From NCBI GenBank assembly GCA_913045055.1, contig CAJWPI010000010.1:1-55641 (forward strand): a stretch of 55,641 nt of DNA, read 5' to 3'. The notes beneath the pieces were generated by a model. That model saw only the letters and a program-made list of their open reading frames with translations, was not told the origin of the DNA and did not search any database. Shown piece by piece: positions 28,801-37,146 of this stretch. The first letter of the stretch is position 1, and each line of letters begins with the position of its first letter. The translations under genes were made by a program, and so were the position numbers. Source of the stretch: an uncultured Gammaproteobacteria bacterium (lineage in GTDB: Bacteria > Pseudomonadota > Gammaproteobacteria > Magnimaribacterales > Magnimaribacteraceae).

Positions 28801-30046
28801 GCACTTTTCGTAGTAAGACTAAGCCAGGTATGAAGAGTATTAGTAAACTTAAAATACCTAAGCTAGGACTGTCGGTTACTAACGCTATGCCAGAGACCAT
28901 AAATGGGCCTATAAAAACAGATGATTTCCCAATAAAATTATAAAATCCAAAAAATTCTGCTGCTTTCTCTGATGGTATTAGGGTACTAAAGAAAGATCTA
29001 CTAATCGCCTGAACACCTCCTTGAACTAAACCAATTACTGAAGCCAAGATAAAGAACTCAACTGCAGAGTCCATTTGAGCACTAAAGATTACTACAAAAA
29101 TATAAATTACTATTGCAAAAGAAAGAGACTCTCTATGTCCAAATTTATCTGCATAAAAACCAAAGATTAAAGTAGCTGGAAAACCAATAAATTGAGTTAG
29201 GAGTAATGCACTAATCATTGATTGAGCTGAAAGGCCTATATCAGAACCATAAGAAGTAGCCATTCTTATGATAGTATCCACTCCATCCATATAAAGAAAA
29301 TAAGCAATCAAGAAGATTACCACCCTCTTATATTGCCTAATTGATTTTCCTGTTTCATATAAACTGCTAAATCCATCAGAAATAATTTTAAAAATAGGTT
29401 TTCTTTTATCTTGTAGATTGGGTTCATCTACATTCATGAATAGAGGAGTAGCAAAGATACTCCACCATAGAGCTACTGAAAGAAAAGACCATAGAACTGC
29501 TTCAGTTTGTGAATTTAAACCAAATAAATTAGGGAATGAAAACATTAAAACATTTAGAAGAAATAACAGCCCTCCCCCTAAATACCCTAAAGAGAAACCC
29601 AGAGAAGAAATGTTATTTCTCTCATCCACTTTAGATACTGAAACTAAAAGAGAATCATAAAAAATATTTCCGCCAGAAAATCCTATCACCCCAAGAGCGT
29701 AGAAAGTTGCAGCAACTTTCCAAGAACTCTCAGGTATAAAAAACAGGTACCCAGTTGAGATTATGCCAAGAAAGGCAAAAACAAATAGAAACTTTTTTTT
29801 AGAACTTCCAGAGTCAGCAAAAGCTCCTAAAACAGGTGCGCTGATTGCAATTAATAATCCCACAAAAGAGTTTACTGAACCTATAACAAAAGTACTCTCA
29901 GCATCTGAAAGATCGGAAGCCCAATAAGATTTAAAAAATAAAGGAAAAAAACCTGCCATCACAGTAGTTGCAAAAGCGGAGTTAGCCCAATCATATACTG
30001 CCCAACTAAAAGCAGATTTATTAATTTCTTTTTGACCTATCCTCAT
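28790..30046 (-). CDS. MFS transporter, Atg22/UMF1-like
   Basis: The 418-residue inner-membrane protein has about 12 hydrophobic segments. Its N-terminus SAFSWAVYDWANSAFATTVMAGFFPLFF carries the YDWANSAF signature of the bacterial Atg22-like (UMF1) branch of the major facilitator superfamily. GAFADSGSSKKK is the conserved loop between helices 2 and 3. Yeast Atg22 exports amino acids from the vacuole; bacterial members have no known substrate. It is monocistronic, convergent with the phosphodiesterase. Confidence 0.88.
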   Translation of the reverse strand: MRIGQKEINKSAFSWAVYDWANSAFATTVMAGFFPLFFKSYWASDLSDAESTFVIGSVNSFVGLLIAISAPVLGAFADSGSSKKKFLFVFAFLGIISTGYLFFIPESSWKVAATFYALGVIGFSGGNIFYDSLLVSVSKVDERNNISSLGFSLGYLGGGLLFLLNVLMFSFPNLFGLNSQTEAVLWSFLSVALWWSIFATPLFMNVDEPNLQDKRKPIFKIISDGFSSLYETGKSIRQYKRVVIFLIAYFLYMDGVDTIIRMATSYGSDIGLSAQSMISALLLTQFIGFPATLIFGFYADKFGHRESLSFAIVIYIFVVIFSAQMDSAVEFFILASVIGLVQGGVQAISRSFFSTLIPSEKAAEFFGFYNFIGKSSVFIGPFMVSGIALVTDSPSLGILSLLILFIPGLVLLRKVPRN

Positions 30047-30084
30047 CTTGTGTAAATAATATGAATAATATTTAGGAATATATA

Positions 30085-30186
30085 ATGGAAGAAGATAAAA
30101 AAACGATAATTACTCTAGGTGTTTTCTTTAGTTTAATAGGAGTTGTAACTGTGGGATTGATTGTACTTTCTGTATACCTTAGTTAA
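30085..30186 (+). CDS. 33-residue single-pass membrane peptide
   Basis: A short frame with ATG at 30085 and AGGA (30074-30077) seven bases upstream encodes MEEDKKTIITLG followed by one hydrophobic helix (about residues 8-32) and ends at TAA 30184-30186. It is divergent from the MFS gene and stops four bases before the convergent epimerase gene, filling the gap exactly. Charged N-terminus plus a single helix is the usual layout of small bacterial membrane peptides. No family recognised. Confidence 0.55.
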   Translation: MEEDKKTIITLGVFFSLIGVVTVGLIVLSVYLS

Positions 30187-30190
30187 TTTA

Positions 30191-31138
30191 TTAGATTTCT
30201 GAGTTTTTTATTGCTCCTAAAAGATGAATTGTTTCTTTTATGCCTTCTTCTAAATCATCACTAAATTTGTAACCCAAGGATTCAACTTTTTTAGATGAGA
30301 CTTCATAAGATAGCTGATTCATAATTTCAGTGTCCACAAAATCTATTTTGACCTCTTTGATATATTTTTGAATACAGCTTACTACCTCCTTGACAGTGCA
30401 ATTTGAAGTAACAACATTAAATATTTCACCATTAAAAATATTTTTTTCAATGAAAAATTTAATGACATTCACTGCATCATTTAAACCAAGGTAGGGTCTC
30501 TTCTGATCTAGGGCTGTACTCCACACTGACAATGACTCTCCTAAAGTGGCTTGCCAACAAAATTTATTTACAGCGGTATGGAAACGCATGCCCTTTGAAG
30601 AACCAAATATAGTTCCTAATCTGAGAATAACAGCTTTAAGCCTGTTGTTAATGACTGCTTCAATTATTTTTTGCTCAGACATTAATTTTGTTTCAGCATA
30701 AGGACTTTGGGGTAATAGATCTTCTTTTGAACAATTTTCATCTACTTCTTTTTTTTGGCTTCCATAAACACTTGTTGTTGAAGGAAAAAGTAATTTACAT
30801 TTATTTGCTTCACAAGCAGATATCACTTTAAGAGTTCCTTGATAATTGACTGCTTCTACTTCATCTTCTCTTTCAAAACTAGTTGCAGCATCTGTTAAAG
30901 CTGCTAAATGAATAACTACATCTATATCTTTAAATAACTTATTAAGATCAGCATCAAGTATATCTTCTTGATGATAATGAAAATTAACATCAGAAGGTAA
31001 ATTAAAAAGAGAAGAAAATCTTTGAGTTGATAAGTTATCGATCATGGTGACTTGACTATAATCACTCCCTGTTAAGCTATGAATTAACTTAGATCCAATA
31101 TGCCCTAACGAACCTGTAATAAGAATCCTCTTAGTCAT
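30191..31138 (-). CDS. NAD-dependent nucleotide-sugar epimerase/dehydratase
   Basis: The 315-residue extended-SDR protein has the NAD-binding ITGSLGHIGSKL at its start, Asp in MIDNLST for the NAD ribose, HLAALTDA, and the active-site Ser-Thr region FPSTTSVYG with Tyr and Lys in SPYAETK. The family modifies UDP-, GDP- or dTDP-sugars. It is the last gene of a four-gene minus-strand cassette and overlaps the upstream epimerase by eight bases. Which epimerisation or dehydration it catalyses is not readable from the motifs. Confidence 0.85.
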   Translation of the reverse strand: MTKRILITGSLGHIGSKLIHSLTGSDYSQVTMIDNLSTQRFSSLFNLPSDVNFHYHQEDILDADLNKLFKDIDVVIHLAALTDAATSFEREDEVEAVNYQGTLKVISACEANKCKLLFPSTTSVYGSQKKEVDENCSKEDLLPQSPYAETKLMSEQKIIEAVINNRLKAVILRLGTIFGSSKGMRFHTAVNKFCWQATLGESLSVWSTALDQKRPYLGLNDAVNVIKFFIEKNIFNGEIFNVVTSNCTVKEVVSCIQKYIKEVKIDFVDTEIMNQLSYEVSSKKVESLGYKFSDDLEEGIKETIHLLGAIKNSEI

Positions 31139-32117
31139 TTAAATAGTACTCTAGACATTGTGAATAATAATCTTTGGTAATTTTAAGGCCTTCTTCTAAA
31201 TCAACAGAAGTTTTCCATCCTAAAATAGATTTAATCTTTTTATTTGTAAATACTGCATCTCCTACCTCAATGGTTTCCCTATCTTCAGGCCAGTCCAACA
31301 TAGAAACTCCGCCTCCTATTACTTCTGCCGTTTTCTCAGCTATTTCTTTAACTGAAAAATGATCGTCAGAAGAGGCAATAAAAGTTTCTCCTTGAGAATT
31401 TTCTGATAAACAAGCTAAGTTTAGAGCATTAACAGCATCATCAACAAAAATAATATTTCTTAGTTGATCTCCAGGTTTAAATACAGTGATTTTCTTCTTT
31501 TGGAGAGCTAAACCGATAAAAAAATTATTAAAAGTAAAGTTTGGACTATGGATAGCAGCTCTTGGACCATAAACGTTAGGCAGTCTAACTACACAACATC
31601 TTAATCCATAAGCCTTGGCATATAAAAGAGTGTATTTTTCTCCAACTACCTTATTTGCTGAATACATATCGGTAGGGAATTCAGGGTGTAATTCATCACT
31701 TGGTGAAGACCTCATAGGTCCTATTTGTGTAGTTGTACCAATATGGACAAAAGAAATATTGGGCTCTAAAGTCTTAATTGATTCTAGAATGTTTAGAACT
31801 CCTAAGGTATTAGTTCTTAAATTTTCCCAAGGTTTCTTCATAGAAATTGAGTGAGAAGTACTAGCAGCAGCATTAAACACAATGTCTTTTCCTTTAACAG
31901 CACCAAGAACTGTATCGTAATTAATTATGTCTTCTTTTAGGATCTCAATATCCGATTCTATATTACTTATATTGAAAGAATTACTTCCAGATTCAGGGTC
32001 AAAATTATCTAGTATGGTTACTTCAGCTCCCTCACCTTTTAAACTATGTGCCAGATTACTGCCTATAAAACCTAAGCCTCCTGTTATTAGTATTTTCTTT
32101 CCCTTAAAACCATCCAT
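31131..32117 (-). CDS. NAD-dependent nucleotide-sugar epimerase/dehydratase
   Basis: The 328-residue extended SDR has ITGGLGFIGSNLA at the N-terminus, ILDNFDP for NAD binding, NAAASTSH, IGTTTQIG in place of the catalytic Ser/Thr stretch, and a Tyr-Lys pair in MYSANKVVGEK. RNIIFVDDAVNAL is the usual sugar-nucleotide-binding C-terminal segment. It resembles GalE/dTDP-glucose-dehydratase relatives. It starts three bases after the DegT aminotransferase stop. Different in sequence from its downstream partner, so the two probably act in successive steps. Confidence 0.85.
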   Translation of the reverse strand: MDGFKGKKILITGGLGFIGSNLAHSLKGEGAEVTILDNFDPESGSNSFNISNIESDIEILKEDIINYDTVLGAVKGKDIVFNAAASTSHSISMKKPWENLRTNTLGVLNILESIKTLEPNISFVHIGTTTQIGPMRSSPSDELHPEFPTDMYSANKVVGEKYTLLYAKAYGLRCCVVRLPNVYGPRAAIHSPNFTFNNFFIGLALQKKKITVFKPGDQLRNIIFVDDAVNALNLACLSENSQGETFIASSDDHFSVKEIAEKTAEVIGGGVSMLDWPEDRETIEVGDAVFTNKKIKSILGWKTSVDLEEGLKITKDYYSQCLEYYLND

Positions 32118-32120
32118 ATA

Positions 32121-33218
32121 TTAACCCAGGTCAAAATTATTAACTGCCACAGAGACCTCTTCTACCTCCTCATCCAGAAGTTCAGGATACATTGGTAAAG
32201 AAAGAATTTTTTTTGCAATAGATTCAGTAATCTTCAATTCCTTAGTTTGTAAAATAGATTTATAAAAAGGCTGTAAATGTATAGGTAGGGGATAATGAAT
32301 ATTAACAAAAATATCTTTTTGGTGAAGATATTCCATCAAACTATCTCTATTATCAGATTGGATCACAAAAAGGTGGTAGACATGAGAAGATTCTTTTCTT
32401 TCTTTCGGAAGTTCTATAATTGAATCATCGAGTAACTCCTTATACATTTGAGCAATCCTTTTTCTCTTTTTATTATCTATATCAAGATATTTGAGTTTCA
32501 CCCTAAGAATGGCTGCTTGAATTTCATCTAATCTTGTATTCCAGCCAAAAGTTGAACTACTATACCGTTCTTTCCAACCGTACTCCCTAAGCTCAAAACA
32601 TCTTTCAGCCAGAGAATCATCTTTAGTTAATACCATGCCTCCGTCACCTATAGCTCCTAAATTTTTTGTAGGATAAAAACTAAAGCAACTTAAATCTCCA
32701 AAACTTCCTACCTTGCTGTCTTTATAAACAGCTCCATGGGCCTGAGCACAATCTTCTATCAGAAAGATGTTATGTTTTTTTGTTATCTTCTTAATGTTTT
32801 CAATCTCTGCAGGGCATCCATATAAATGAACTAGTATTATTGCTTTAGTTTTCTCTGTTATTGCTGATTCTAATTTACTTAAATCTATTGAATAAAAATT
32901 GGGCTCTATATCTACTAAAACTGGTTTTGCTCCAGACATTATTATTGAAGTTGCAGTTGCTACAGCTGTATGGGAAACAGTTATAACCTCATCTTCAGGC
33001 CCTACTCCACATGCCTTTAAAGCCACTAGTAGAGCATCAGTTCCGTTTCCTACTCCAATGCCATAATCAACCCCGATGAAGTCAGAAAATTCCTGCTCAA
33101 AGCTCTTTACTTCATCTCCTAAAATATAATTCCCTTTAGTTAAAACGCTCGAAATAGCAGTATCTATTTCTTCCTTATAAGAATTGTATTGTTCTAAGGG
33201 GTTAGCACATCTAATCAT
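32121..33218 (-). CDS. DegT/DnrJ/EryC1/StrS sugar aminotransferase
   Basis: The 365-residue PLP enzyme has GVGNGTDALLVAL, DEVITVSHTAVATATSI, an EDCAQAHGA stretch for PLP pyridine contact, and the Schiff-base Lys in SFYPTKNLGAIGDGG. The C-terminal YPLPIHLQPFY is a family hallmark. It aminates 3- or 4-keto nucleotide sugars. The frame extends upstream to 33254, but the ATG at 33216-33218 overlaps the methyltransferase stop (ATGA) and gives the family N-terminus, so translation is coupled to the upstream gene. Confidence 0.9.
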   Translation of the reverse strand: MIRCANPLEQYNSYKEEIDTAISSVLTKGNYILGDEVKSFEQEFSDFIGVDYGIGVGNGTDALLVALKACGVGPEDEVITVSHTAVATATSIIMSGAKPVLVDIEPNFYSIDLSKLESAITEKTKAIILVHLYGCPAEIENIKKITKKHNIFLIEDCAQAHGAVYKDSKVGSFGDLSCFSFYPTKNLGAIGDGGMVLTKDDSLAERCFELREYGWKERYSSSTFGWNTRLDEIQAAILRVKLKYLDIDNKKRKRIAQMYKELLDDSIIELPKERKESSHVYHLFVIQSDNRDSLMEYLHQKDIFVNIHYPLPIHLQPFYKSILQTKELKITESIAKKILSLPMYPELLDEEVEEVSVAVNNFDLG

Positions 33219-34447
33219 CCTAAAACTCTTATCTCTGGGACATAAATAATCCACTTACCCCCTTTCTCTTCAAATTCTTTCTCTTTAGCAAAGATTTCCT
33301 TTGAATGGTTGTACCCAAATAGTAGAGCATAATCAGGGTAGTTATCCTTAAACTCTTCGTGCGGTACTATAGGTATGTGAGTTCCTGGACTAAATTTTCC
33401 ATGCTTTAAAGGAGTTGTATCGTATATACAATCAATTAAGTCAGTATTAATACCACAGTAGTTTGTGATTGTTGTGCTTTTGGAAGTAGCAGCATAGCCT
33501 GCAATACTTTTTCCTTCTTTTTTTATATCTTTCAGGATTTCCAGTAAATTATTTCTGTATCTTTCACAATTATCCTTAAATTGAACAAAAGTCAGATGAT
33601 TTGTTAAGCCAAGTTGATTTTCTTTAAGAAAAACTTCTTCTACTCTTTTATTTATAGGCCTGGTATTTTTTCTCGATAGATAATATCTCATAGAACCTCC
33701 ATGAGTTTCTTGATGTTCTATATCTATTAATTCCATATTATATTTTCCAAACAAATTCTTTACCGAGTGTGCAGAAAAAAGGAAGGTATGTTCATCATAG
33801 ATTTGATCATAAGTTGTCTTCTCAATTACATCTCCTAAATAAGGATCCTCAAAAATTACAATTCCATCTTCATCTATTAAAGTATCAATACCTTCTACAA
33901 TAGAGTTTATATAAGGAATATGACACATAACATTTGCTGCAATAAAAGCTTTTGCCTTGCCATTTTCTTTGACAATTTGTTCAGCAAGTTCTTTATTAAA
34001 AAAACTGACCAAAGTGTTTATTCCTCTTTCTTTTGCGACTGCTGCAACATTTGCAGAAGGTTCTATACCTAAATGCTTTATTTCTCTTTCTGCAAAATTC
34101 TTAAGCATAATGCCGTCGTTACTTCCTATTTCTACTACAAAAGAATCTTGGTCTATGTATTGAAGTACTGACTCTGAGAACTTCTTAAAATGCTTATCCA
34201 TTAGAACCGAAGTTCCAGAAAAAAAAGCATAGTTATCATGAAACATCTTTTCTGGCTCTGGTTGATTGATTAATTGGAAGCTTTTACAGTTCTCACAAAA
34301 AGCCGGTTCCATCTCAAAGAAATATTCGTCTTTGAAATCCTCTTTGTTTAGGAAGTTGTTGGCTATAGGCATATCCCCAAAAGACATAAAGGGTGATATA
34401 GCATGATCACAAACCCAACACTTCTTTTCTTTTTCTGTGTTATTCAT
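33215..34447 (-). CDS. Zinc-binding SAM-dependent sugar C-methyltransferase (TylCIII/NovU-like)
   Basis: The 410-residue protein has an N-terminal zinc-binding region with CWVCDHAI and CENCK, the PIANNFL segment found in this family, a SAM-binding VEIGSNDGIMLKNF, and the ETHGGSMRYYLSR motif. The C-terminal Methyltransf_14-type domain has GYAATSKSTTITNYCGI and PGTHIPI. This three-part layout is that of C-methyltransferases acting on keto-deoxy nucleotide sugars. It heads the cassette of aminotransferase and two epimerases, implying a branched, amino-substituted sugar. No glycosyltransferase lies in the window. Confidence 0.87.
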   Translation of the reverse strand: MNNTEKEKKCWVCDHAISPFMSFGDMPIANNFLNKEDFKDEYFFEMEPAFCENCKSFQLINQPEPEKMFHDNYAFFSGTSVLMDKHFKKFSESVLQYIDQDSFVVEIGSNDGIMLKNFAEREIKHLGIEPSANVAAVAKERGINTLVSFFNKELAEQIVKENGKAKAFIAANVMCHIPYINSIVEGIDTLIDEDGIVIFEDPYLGDVIEKTTYDQIYDEHTFLFSAHSVKNLFGKYNMELIDIEHQETHGGSMRYYLSRKNTRPINKRVEEVFLKENQLGLTNHLTFVQFKDNCERYRNNLLEILKDIKKEGKSIAGYAATSKSTTITNYCGINTDLIDCIYDTTPLKHGKFSPGTHIPIVPHEEFKDNYPDYALLFGYNHSKEIFAKEKEFEEKGGKWIIYVPEIRVLG

Positions 34448-34541
34448 TCTTTGCTCTTATTTTATTAAAGACAATATAAAATCTATAGAAATATGGGGAA
34501 AAATCAGAAAAAAGCTCTTTCATTATAAAATTTGTTTTATT

Positions 34542-35156
34542 TTATCTTACTTTAATATCTGGGTCTGGAGTCCCGCTTCTTAATTGCTCTAAAAATTTGC
34601 CTATAGGTGCAGGTTTTGAAACATCTCTTACTGTCTTTGAAAGCCAAAACTCTTTCCATGTTGGCCATAAAGAATGGAACTCTCCTTCGTAGTTATCGAT
34701 ATTAGGCCATCTCATTTTTAGATCTCCTAAAGGAGGTTTGTTTAAATCAGTTGCGTACCAATAAAGAGGTAATCTTTTTCTAAAATACCATGTTCCTTTA
34801 ATCTTTTCGTATTTATCCCAATACATCATCTGCATAATTATCCATTCATTCTCAGTTTCATGTTCGTTCTTAGAATAAACAATACCAATAGCATTAGTAT
34901 CGTCTTCAAACTCAATAATTTGATTACCAATATGGTGAGAAGTGCCTGTAAATTGATTTCTTAGAGTTTCATCAAACCAATGTTTAAGAGCAAGCCTACC
35001 CACTTCTTTCTTCCCTACTCTTACATCTTCTGGAAATAGGTTAACTAAGGAATCTAGATCTCTGGTGTCTAAAGCTAAGGCGTACTTAGAAGCTAATTCC
35101 CTTATCTCTTCTCTGGACTCTAATCTATTTAAACGTGCCTCTAAATCTTTAGACAT
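34542..35156 (-). CDS. SnoaL-like/NTF2-fold protein
   Basis: The 204-residue protein begins with a short coiled helix (LEARLNRLESREEIRELASKY in part) and LDTRDLDSLVNLFPED, typical of SnoaL_4/nuclear-transport-factor-2-like domains that form a cone-shaped pocket. A core aromatic strand (NEWIIMQMMYWDKYEK) follows. Members act as polyketide cyclases, dehydratases, isomerases or ring-hydroxylase small subunits. It is the last gene of the 11-gene operon, 37 bases after the nitronate-monooxygenase-like gene. Its exact activity is unresolved. Confidence 0.75.
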   Translation of the reverse strand: MSKDLEARLNRLESREEIRELASKYALALDTRDLDSLVNLFPEDVRVGKKEVGRLALKHWFDETLRNQFTGTSHHIGNQIIEFEDDTNAIGIVYSKNEHETENEWIIMQMMYWDKYEKIKGTWYFRKRLPLYWYATDLNKPPLGDLKMRWPNIDNYEGEFHSLWPTWKEFWLSKTVRDVSKPAPIGKFLEQLRSGTPDPDIKVR

Positions 35157-35193
35157 AGGATAAATAATTTCTTAAGTAAGTGCTTAACTTTTA

Positions 35194-36309
35194 TCAAAGC
35201 CACTTCTTTGATTCCAATAAGGTCTTCTCCATTCCTTCAACAAGGTCTGACATAATTTCTTCTGCAGGTCTAACAGATTTAATCATGCCTATTCCTTGTC
35301 CCGCAAATCCTGGATTTATATCTTGACGTTCATCAGCATCTGCAGAAGCTAAGACTGATCCGGCAACTGCTGATTGAAAAGGCATGGGTAATGGATCGTG
35401 TATAGATCTTTCCCAAAAATCTGTCCATGCACTTCTTATAATTCTCGCAGGCTTCCCAGTAATAGATCTTGAAATTACTGTGCCCTCTTCTGTTGCATCA
35501 ACTATGGCCTGTTTTTGGTGTTTATATATACCTGCTTCTTCGGAAGCTAAAAAAGCAGAACCTATCCAAACTCCTTCAGCTCCCAACATTAGAGCTGCGG
35601 CAATTCCTCTTCCATCAGAAATACCTCCAGCGCCTAATACTGGTATTCCATTAGCAGCATCAACTACCTGGGGAATTAATGCCATAGTTCCTATAGGAGA
35701 ATTATGACCACCAGCATCATGTCCTTGAGCTACGATAGCATCCACTCCTGCAGAAGAGACTTTCACTGTATGTCTTACCGCACCAACTACTGTCATAGTC
35801 TTAGTATTATTAGCTTTTAATCTTTCCATCCAAGGAGCTGGGTTACCTAATCCAGCTGCATATACTGGTACCTTTTCTTCTATAACTACTTCCATTTGTT
35901 CTTCAAAAAACTCTTTTGTAAACAAGCCAACACTTTCTATTTCAGTGGGTTTTCTGTCAGCTTCTATCATCTTTAATCCATGTTCATTCATAAATTCTTT
36001 AGCCATCTCTTGATAATCTTCAACTAAGTCTGCTGGATTCTTACCTTGATTTTGTTTTAAGTTTCCTCCCCCCCTCACAGACATTGGAAGTAAAGTATCT
36101 ACCCCAAAAGGTTTATCGGTTAATTCTCTTGTTTCTTGTATCCATCTTCTCATTTGGTTCGGTGTACAAGCTGCTGCTCCTAGCACCCCTAATCCTCCTG
36201 CATTAGAAACTGCTGCTGCTAGTTTTGGATTTGCAGCCCCACCCATTCCTGCTAAAAAAATTGGGTATTTAATTCCAAAAACTTCACAAATTCTGCTTTT
36301 TATAGTCAT
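35194..36309 (-). CDS. Nitronate monooxygenase family FMN protein
   Basis: The 371-residue TIM-barrel protein shows KYPIFLAGMGGAANPKLA at the N-terminus, AQGHDAGGHNSPIG with the His typically catalytic in class I nitronate monooxygenases, and VLGAGGISDGRGIAAALMLGAEGVWIGSAF for FMN phosphate binding. It is about 45 residues longer than, and clearly distinct from, the paralogue at 18802-19785. The family oxidises alkyl nitronates or serves as an enoyl reductase. It sits between the PhyH-type dioxygenase (24-base gap) and the SnoaL-like gene in the 11-gene operon. Confidence 0.85.
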   Translation of the reverse strand: MTIKSRICEVFGIKYPIFLAGMGGAANPKLAAAVSNAGGLGVLGAAACTPNQMRRWIQETRELTDKPFGVDTLLPMSVRGGGNLKQNQGKNPADLVEDYQEMAKEFMNEHGLKMIEADRKPTEIESVGLFTKEFFEEQMEVVIEEKVPVYAAGLGNPAPWMERLKANNTKTMTVVGAVRHTVKVSSAGVDAIVAQGHDAGGHNSPIGTMALIPQVVDAANGIPVLGAGGISDGRGIAAALMLGAEGVWIGSAFLASEEAGIYKHQKQAIVDATEEGTVISRSITGKPARIIRSAWTDFWERSIHDPLPMPFQSAVAGSVLASADADERQDINPGFAGQGIGMIKSVRPAEEIMSDLVEGMEKTLLESKKWL

Positions 36310-36333
36310 TCTGGCTCCTTTTACTATTTTATA

Positions 36334-37143
36334 TTAATTGATTGATTTACCTTTCTCTACAATTAAGAACTGTCTATTTTCTTCACTAGCTAGCTCAGTT
36401 ACAGAGTCATTTATTTTTCTAACTGCTCCGTCTGGAGCATATTGCAGTATATATGCCTTTCTTACTTGAGAAGTAATATTTGGACCAGTGCGATGTGGTG
36501 TTAAGGAAGAAAAAACTGCCATACTTCCTGCAGATAAATGAATGGGTATGGCTTGAGAAGAATCTAAGGGTATTTCATAACCTAAATCTGTTATTTTATG
36601 TTTCAAGGTCCCTTGTCTATGAATTTTTGGAACAACCCATGGGCAGCCGTTTGTTTCATCTGTATCAGTTAGAGCTAACCAACAAGTTAAATAAGACTGC
36701 GGTTCAAGAAAGGTGTAGCCATTATCTTGATGCCAAGGAAACTCATCTTTAGTACCACCCTTTTTATATACCGCTTGATCCCAATAAAGACGAACATCCT
36801 TTCCTATTAAATCCAAACATAAACTAGAAAATACTTTATCTTTACTAAACTTTTTTAACTCTTTTGACTGAGTTACCAAATGGGTAGTAAATGTTATTTC
36901 TTCTGATCTTGAGATAAAAAACTTACCTTCATTAAATTCCTTTAAGTTTTCTGTTATTTGAGCCTCAAAAGGATCAATGATAGATATTATTTTTTTCATA
37001 AAGTCCGCATCAAAGACTTTATGAAGAATTATAAAACCATCCTTGCTAAAAGATTCAACTTGACCGCTATTTAGATATGAATATGGCCCATTAGGGACTG
37101 ACCAACTAAAATTTTTGTTGTAAGGATGCTTTTCTAATTCCAT
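36334..37143 (-). CDS. Phytanoyl-CoA dioxygenase family (PhyH) 2OG-Fe(II) oxygenase
   Basis: The 269-residue protein has the H-x-D iron motif in FPWHQDNGYTFL, a distal His followed by Arg in LTPHRTGPN, and typical PhyH connecting segments (LTCWLALTDTDETNGCPWVVPKIH). This iron triad with 2-oxoglutarate hydroxylates an unactivated carbon. No signal peptide. It starts three bases after the amidase stop. It is unrelated in sub-family to the TauD-type enzyme at 39939-40715, giving two mechanistically similar but distinct hydroxylases in the same operon. Substrate unknown. Confidence 0.87.
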   Translation of the reverse strand: MELEKHPYNKNFSWSVPNGPYSYLNSGQVESFSKDGFIILHKVFDADFMKKIISIIDPFEAQITENLKEFNEGKFFISRSEEITFTTHLVTQSKELKKFSKDKVFSSLCLDLIGKDVRLYWDQAVYKKGGTKDEFPWHQDNGYTFLEPQSYLTCWLALTDTDETNGCPWVVPKIHRQGTLKHKITDLGYEIPLDSSQAIPIHLSAGSMAVFSSLTPHRTGPNITSQVRKAYILQYAPDGAVRKINDSVTELASEENRQFLIVEKGKSIN

Positions 37144-37146
37144 TAG

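Noticed and set aside
33219-33254. Upstream extension of the sugar aminotransferase to 33254
   Set aside because: The ATGA overlap with the methyltransferase stop at 33215-33218 and the family N-terminus both favour the later ATG.
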